Shown: positions 6,409 to 9,775 of the stretch, piece by piece
How the letters are laid out: each line of letters starts with the position of its first letter
How positions within the stretch are numbered: the stretch's first letter is position 1
Assembly: GCA_943327015.2 (NCBI GenBank)
Contig: CALPVM020000063.1
Span: 1 to 9,775, forward strand
Origin: Akkermansia muciniphila
GTDB taxonomy: Bacteria; Pseudomonadota; Gammaproteobacteria; Burkholderiales; Burkholderiaceae_C
DNA: 9,775 nucleotides
Direction of reading: 5' to 3'
Notes under the pieces: generated by a model
Told to the model about the DNA's origin: nothing
Database searches by the model: none
What the model saw: the letters and a program-made list of their open reading frames with translations, nothing else
Translations under genes and position numbers: made by a program

Positions 6409-9400
6409 TTTCAGCACCCGCAGTGCCATCGTCCCCGGTCAAAGTTTTGACAGCCCCCAAAAATAATCGTTCTTTGGGTATCTGCTGTGTCAGCAAATAT
6501 TCTTTCACGACCACACTGCGCTCTAATGCCAGATTGCGTGTGGCATCCGGGGGGAGTTTAATATGGGCCAGCATCAATTCTTCCATCTCAGGCACCGTGA
6601 GTTCTAACGCCACGCCCAGTGCATTTTTGGGTTTAGCCATATCCGCACGTCGGTACACCTCTTTTAACAAAATGGGGTATTCTTCAGGGCTGATCATCGC
6701 ATCTTGCGTTGCGTTAGAGGCTGCCACATCGGCTCGTCTGCGTTTGTGATTTTGCAACAGTTGCTGCAACTGAGCCCGCAGCATTGCGGGGCGCTCGGTG
6801 ATGTCATGGGCGGAACCCGTTACTACCACCAACAATTCTTTTTTTTGCGCTATAACTTTGGCCAATTTATCTAAACTCAGACGGGCACTTTCAGTCAACC
6901 CCGTACTACCTGCAGCAAATGCAATCCGGCTTGGATCGATGTCCGCATCTCCATCGCTGGAGACAACAGATGCCAACAAACTAAACGGTGAGGAAACGGC
7001 TTTTTGAATAATATTGCCAAATACTTTACCCAAAATAGGCCCTATCTGAAACTCCGGGTCATCCATGGAGCCGCTGATGGGAAAGTTGATATTTATCACT
7101 CCATTGCTGTCCTGTAACAAAGCAACAGCCAATTTAACAGGCAGATCTTTAGCAGACGTAGGCTCTTTATCGCCAAACGTAAGCTGATTCAATACGATTT
7201 GATTGCTAGCTTGCAAGTAACCATTGGGCTGAATGTTGTAACTTACATTCATACTTAATTTGCCACGCTCAATACCATAACCCGCGTATTTTGCTGAATA
7301 ACTGGACAACGGCGGCAGCTCTAGGTCGTTGACCTTACCCTGAATGTCCAACGCCAATGGTTTTACCAGGGGATTGAGCTTGCCCACAATTTCCAGTTGG
7401 GCAGTGCCCTCTGCCCGTCCACGCAAAGACAATTCAGCCATTTGAATTTGGCCATCGGTTGGAACCGAAGTAACCTGGCTCAAACTGCCATTGAGATCGG
7501 TCAAATCAGCCGAGTAATTAGGTTGAATAAATTGGTCTGTAAAGTCCACTTTTCCGTTGACCAGCTGAATCGGCCCTAGATAAATGTAGGAACCGGGCGT
7601 GTCTGAAACAGAGTCAGCTGCAGGCGCAGCGTTTGCTGTTGCGGTGGTGGCATCCTCAGCATTATTCTTGAGCACATCCTGCAAATTCAAACGACCCGTG
7701 TTATCAACCACCAAACGGGCATAAAAATCACTCCAAACTACTTTTTTTACGAGCACCACAGTCGACATTTGGGGTGCCATGGAGACGACTAAACCAGGCA
7801 AATGCAAAGATTTCCAGCGCAGCAGTTCTTCACCCAAACCCAAAAAATCCTGACCTTGCGACTTTGAAACAGTTTTTATACGTACATCATCGAGTGAAGC
7901 ATCGGTATTTAAACCCAGTTTTATTCCAGTCGGTTGAATAGCAAACTGGATTGTTCCCTGCGCATTAGCATCCGCGCGCAACACATCCATATTCAGTTGG
8001 TCTGCCACATATGGATACAGGGCGTGCAGTGGAACCTCACGCAGCGTAAATGCACCCTGTGCCTGAAACTCTGGCATTACACTGAGGGTGCCGCGGTAGT
8101 CAATACTACCGGGCTCAGTGCGCCCGGACTGAACATCAGCAGAAACCACCAGAGGCATAGCTTGGGGCGCCAAACTTTTACCATCCCAATAGAGATTTTT
8201 AAGATCAGCATGTAATTTGCTGACGGTCAGTCGCACCCGCTTGAGAGTACTACGATCTTCCCAACGCACTGCACCGTTATCAAGCTGAAACTGACCTAGA
8301 CGCAACTTCCAAAGTTGCTTCGGCGCTATAGATTTCTGTGCAATAGGTTCTTGTACCGAGACGGCAGGCGCAACCGAAAACCAGCGCATAAGATCCCACT
8401 TTCCCTGCGCATCACGACTGATGAATGCATAAGGTTTTTGAAGCTGAATGCTCCCAACATCAACATGCTGTTTTTGAAGGTCGAACTTGGCATCTTTAAC
8501 TTCCAACAAGCCGAAGCTAGGCATAGTCTGCCCTGCATTGGGTTCCACCTTTTCTCGCGATTGCAAAGCAAAATCCTGTACCGCCAACATCGGCATGGCT
8601 ACACTCACATTTTGGTTCTTCCATTGCACACGGATTTCGGCATTTAAACGCCCCGTAATCAAGGGCTTCAGGTACTGCGTTAAATACGGATTCGCCAAAC
8701 CTAAACCCAAGCCTTGGAGTTTCAGGTGCACAGCAGCGTCCTGGTCTGTTCCTTGGGCTTCAAAATCCAGCTTGGCTGGTTTGGCAATTTCTTTATTTCC
8801 TTGACCTGCGACGCGTAATGAACCCTCTATTTTGGCGGATTCACTTGCAGGCCAATGCACATTTTTTGCTTTTACATCAATATCTAACAGTGAAGCGCTT
8901 GACCCCGGATGCACCATCAAGTCGTGCCCCTGCACTGCCCCCTTTTTGATGCTTAAACGGGCAATCTGAAGTGTCCACGCTAGCCCATCCGTTGCAGACT
9001 CCGACTGATCAACGGGAGATTTGCTTGCAGGCAACGCCCAATTCAAACCACCATCCTTGTGACGCACCACCTGTGCTACTGGAGCAATAATGCGGACGTC
9101 AGCAAGACGGATCAATCGCTCCAGTGGCCGCACATCTGCCATGTTAATCTGCACAGCATCGCATTGCAACAAGGTCTGCCCACGGGCATTCTGCAACAGT
9201 GTGTCAGACAGTTTGATGGTTCCACGCAAGCGCACCTTGGGCGAAGCGGGCGCAGGAGGCTGTTCAAAATCAATCTGGACATCGGTGTCCAGTACGCCTT
9301 TTTTAATTTTCAAGGGCAGTGAAGGAGGCAGATAGGATAGGTAGGGTTCCAGACGCAAACCGGCCACTTTAAGTGTTAGCCCTCCTTTAGGCGTCTGGGA

Positions 9401-9775
9401 AAACGGCGTTCCAAGTGCTGAGGTATCAAAGGGCACATCATTGAGCTTAAATGCCATGTGCGGCGTAACGTCTACCGCTTGGTAGGTATCCAGGTTACTG
9501 ATAAATGGCAGACTCAATGTGAAATCGCGAATAGTATGGCTACGTTCGGTTTGGATAGACGGGTTACGGTCAATAAAGTTAACAGCGCCACCTTGAACAC
9601 GAATGTTATAAAGCGCATAGCGCGCGGTGCCAGAAGATTCGGATGGTGTATTAAGCCGCGCCACCACATCATCGATGTCGTAGTGCCCCTCCCCCAAATG
9701 GGTGAGTAATACCTTGGGTGCATCCAACTCCACGGCCTGGACCACGGGTGCCAAACGTAACAACGATTGCAACTC
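6389..9775 (-). CDS. DUF748/AsmA-like giant envelope protein, N-terminus beyond the window
   Basis: The visible part is 1128 residues; the frame is still open at 9775, so the true start lies outside. AsmA-clan proteins are inner-membrane-anchored, mostly periplasmic, and are linked to outer membrane lipid homeostasis, some as beta-groove lipid bridges. A pattern of the type L-x-I-x-(L/V)-x-x-G-x-V-x-x-x-D recurs at least four times: near 9590 (YNIRVQGGAVNFID), 8945 (LQIARLSIKKGAVQ), 8270 (LRLGQFQLDNGAVRWED) and 7575 (LGPIQLVNGKVDFTD). The AsmA-type end is clear in NFPISGSMDDPEFQIGPIL near 7090-7040. About 180 C-terminal residues follow, beginning DPSRIAFAAGSTGLTESA, whose pattern recalls the start of OmpA-like domains (F-x-x-x-S-x-x-L) with VVTGSAH next. 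It contains an unusually charged segment (LLQNHKRRRADVA). It converges on pirin with overlapping ends. The specific lipid or partner is unknown. Confidence 0.88.
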   Translation of the reverse strand, partial: ELQSLLRLAPVVQAVELDAPKVLLTHLGEGHYDIDDVVARLNTPSESSGTARYALYNIRVQGGAVNFIDRNPSIQTERSHTIRDFTLSLPFISNLDTYQAVDVTPHMAFKLNDVPFDTSALGTPFSQTPKGGLTLKVAGLRLEPYLSYLPPSLPLKIKKGVLDTDVQIDFEQPPAPASPKVRLRGTIKLSDTLLQNARGQTLLQCDAVQINMADVRPLERLIRLADVRIIAPVAQVVRHKDGGLNWALPASKSPVDQSESATDGLAWTLQIARLSIKKGAVQGHDLMVHPGSSASLLDIDVKAKNVHWPASESAKIEGSLRVAGQGNKEIAKPAKLDFEAQGTDQDAAVHLKLQGLGLGLANPYLTQYLKPLITGRLNAEIRVQWKNQNVSVAMPMLAVQDFALQSREKVEPNAGQTMPSFGLLEVKDAKFDLQKQHVDVGSIQLQKPYAFISRDAQGKWDLMRWFSVAPAVSVQEPIAQKSIAPKQLWKLRLGQFQLDNGAVRWEDRSTLKRVRLTVSKLHADLKNLYWDGKSLAPQAMPLVVSADVQSGRTEPGSIDYRGTLSVMPEFQAQGAFTLREVPLHALYPYVADQLNMDVLRADANAQGTIQFAIQPTGIKLGLNTDASLDDVRIKTVSKSQGQDFLGLGEELLRWKSLHLPGLVVSMAPQMSTVVLVKKVVWSDFYARLVVDNTGRLNLQDVLKNNAEDATTATANAAPAADSVSDTPGSYIYLGPIQLVNGKVDFTDQFIQPNYSADLTDLNGSLSQVTSVPTDGQIQMAELSLRGRAEGTAQLEIVGKLNPLVKPLALDIQGKVNDLELPPLSSYSAKYAGYGIERGKLSMNVSYNIQPNGYLQASNQIVLNQLTFGDKEPTSAKDLPVKLAVALLQDSNGVININFPISGSMDDPEFQIGPILGKVFGNIIQKAVSSPFSLLASVVSSDGDADIDPSRIAFAAGSTGLTESARLSLDKLAKVIAQKKELLVVVTGSAHDITERPAMLRAQLQQLLQNHKRRRADVAASNATQDAMISPEEYPILLKEVYRRADMAKPKNALGVALELTVPEMEELMLAHIKLPPDATRNLALERSVVVKEYLLTQQIPKERLFLGAVKTLTGDDGTAGAEISFSLP

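Noticed and set aside
7934..8647. Plus-strand open frames opposite the DUF748 gene
   Set aside because: Short, no domain features, and antisense to a long conserved coding frame; treated as shadows.
9770..9772. TTG at 9772 as the start of the DUF748 protein
   Set aside because: The frame is open to the window edge and the sequence begins in mid-domain without the expected N-terminal membrane anchor, so the true start is outside.
1..9775. Mobile elements, CRISPR repeats, defence genes, tRNA or rRNA
   Set aside because: No transposase, inverted terminal repeats, regularly spaced repeats or structural RNA sequences were seen; the window is filled by housekeeping and envelope genes.

Overview
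The window looks like an ordinary chromosomal segment of a betaproteobacterium, probably Burkholderiales. This rests on the MetK sequence, the divergent late lipid A acyltransferase/metK pair, and the pirin and DUF748 (AsmA-like) proteins. It is an inference from protein character. I see no mobile element, CRISPR array, tRNA, rRNA or phage gene. Coding density is very high: the only real intergenic gap is 505-690.

Layout. Positions 1-504 (minus) hold the N-terminal part of a LpxL/HtrB-family lipid A acyltransferase that runs off the left edge. Positions 505-690 are the divergent leader, with a good sigma-70 promoter for metK followed by a structured RNA. Positions 691-6408 (plus) form a tightly packed run of five genes: metK (S-adenosylmethionine synthetase), a family 9 glycosyltransferase, a GtrA-family membrane protein, an ArnT/PMT-type membrane glycosyltransferase, and a pirin-family cupin. 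The joints are TAAATG, an ATGA overlap, an 8-base gap and another ATGA overlap, so one operon is likely. Positions 6389-9775 (minus) hold a very large DUF748/AsmA-like protein that converges on pirin with a 20-base tail-to-tail overlap and runs off the right edge.

The main discovery-type signal is the metK leader. Bases 526-629 fold by hand into an H-type pseudoknot that matches the SAM-II riboswitch architecture element by element: P1, a 7-base L1, a 5-base and a 6-base strand around the binding pocket, P2a and P2b. The uridines I recall as contacting SAM are conserved. It differs from classic SAM-II by a 56-base loop carrying an extra hairpin. Downstream, an 8-bp anti-Shine-Dalgarno pairing (636-643 with 675-682) and a terminator-like hairpin with a T tract provide an expression platform. 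A mutually exclusive hairpin (622-637) would release the ribosome binding site when SAM is absent. This gives a coherent feedback loop in which SAM shuts off its own synthetase and perhaps, through the operon, the envelope genes behind it.

Functionally, most of the remaining genes concern the cell envelope: lipid A acylation, a GT9 enzyme, a GtrA lipid-linked sugar carrier candidate, an ArnT-like transferase and an AsmA-like envelope protein. The GT9, GtrA and ArnT-like trio suggests transfer of a sugar from an undecaprenyl-phosphate carrier onto lipid A, a surface glycan or a protein. The substrate cannot be read from the sequence.
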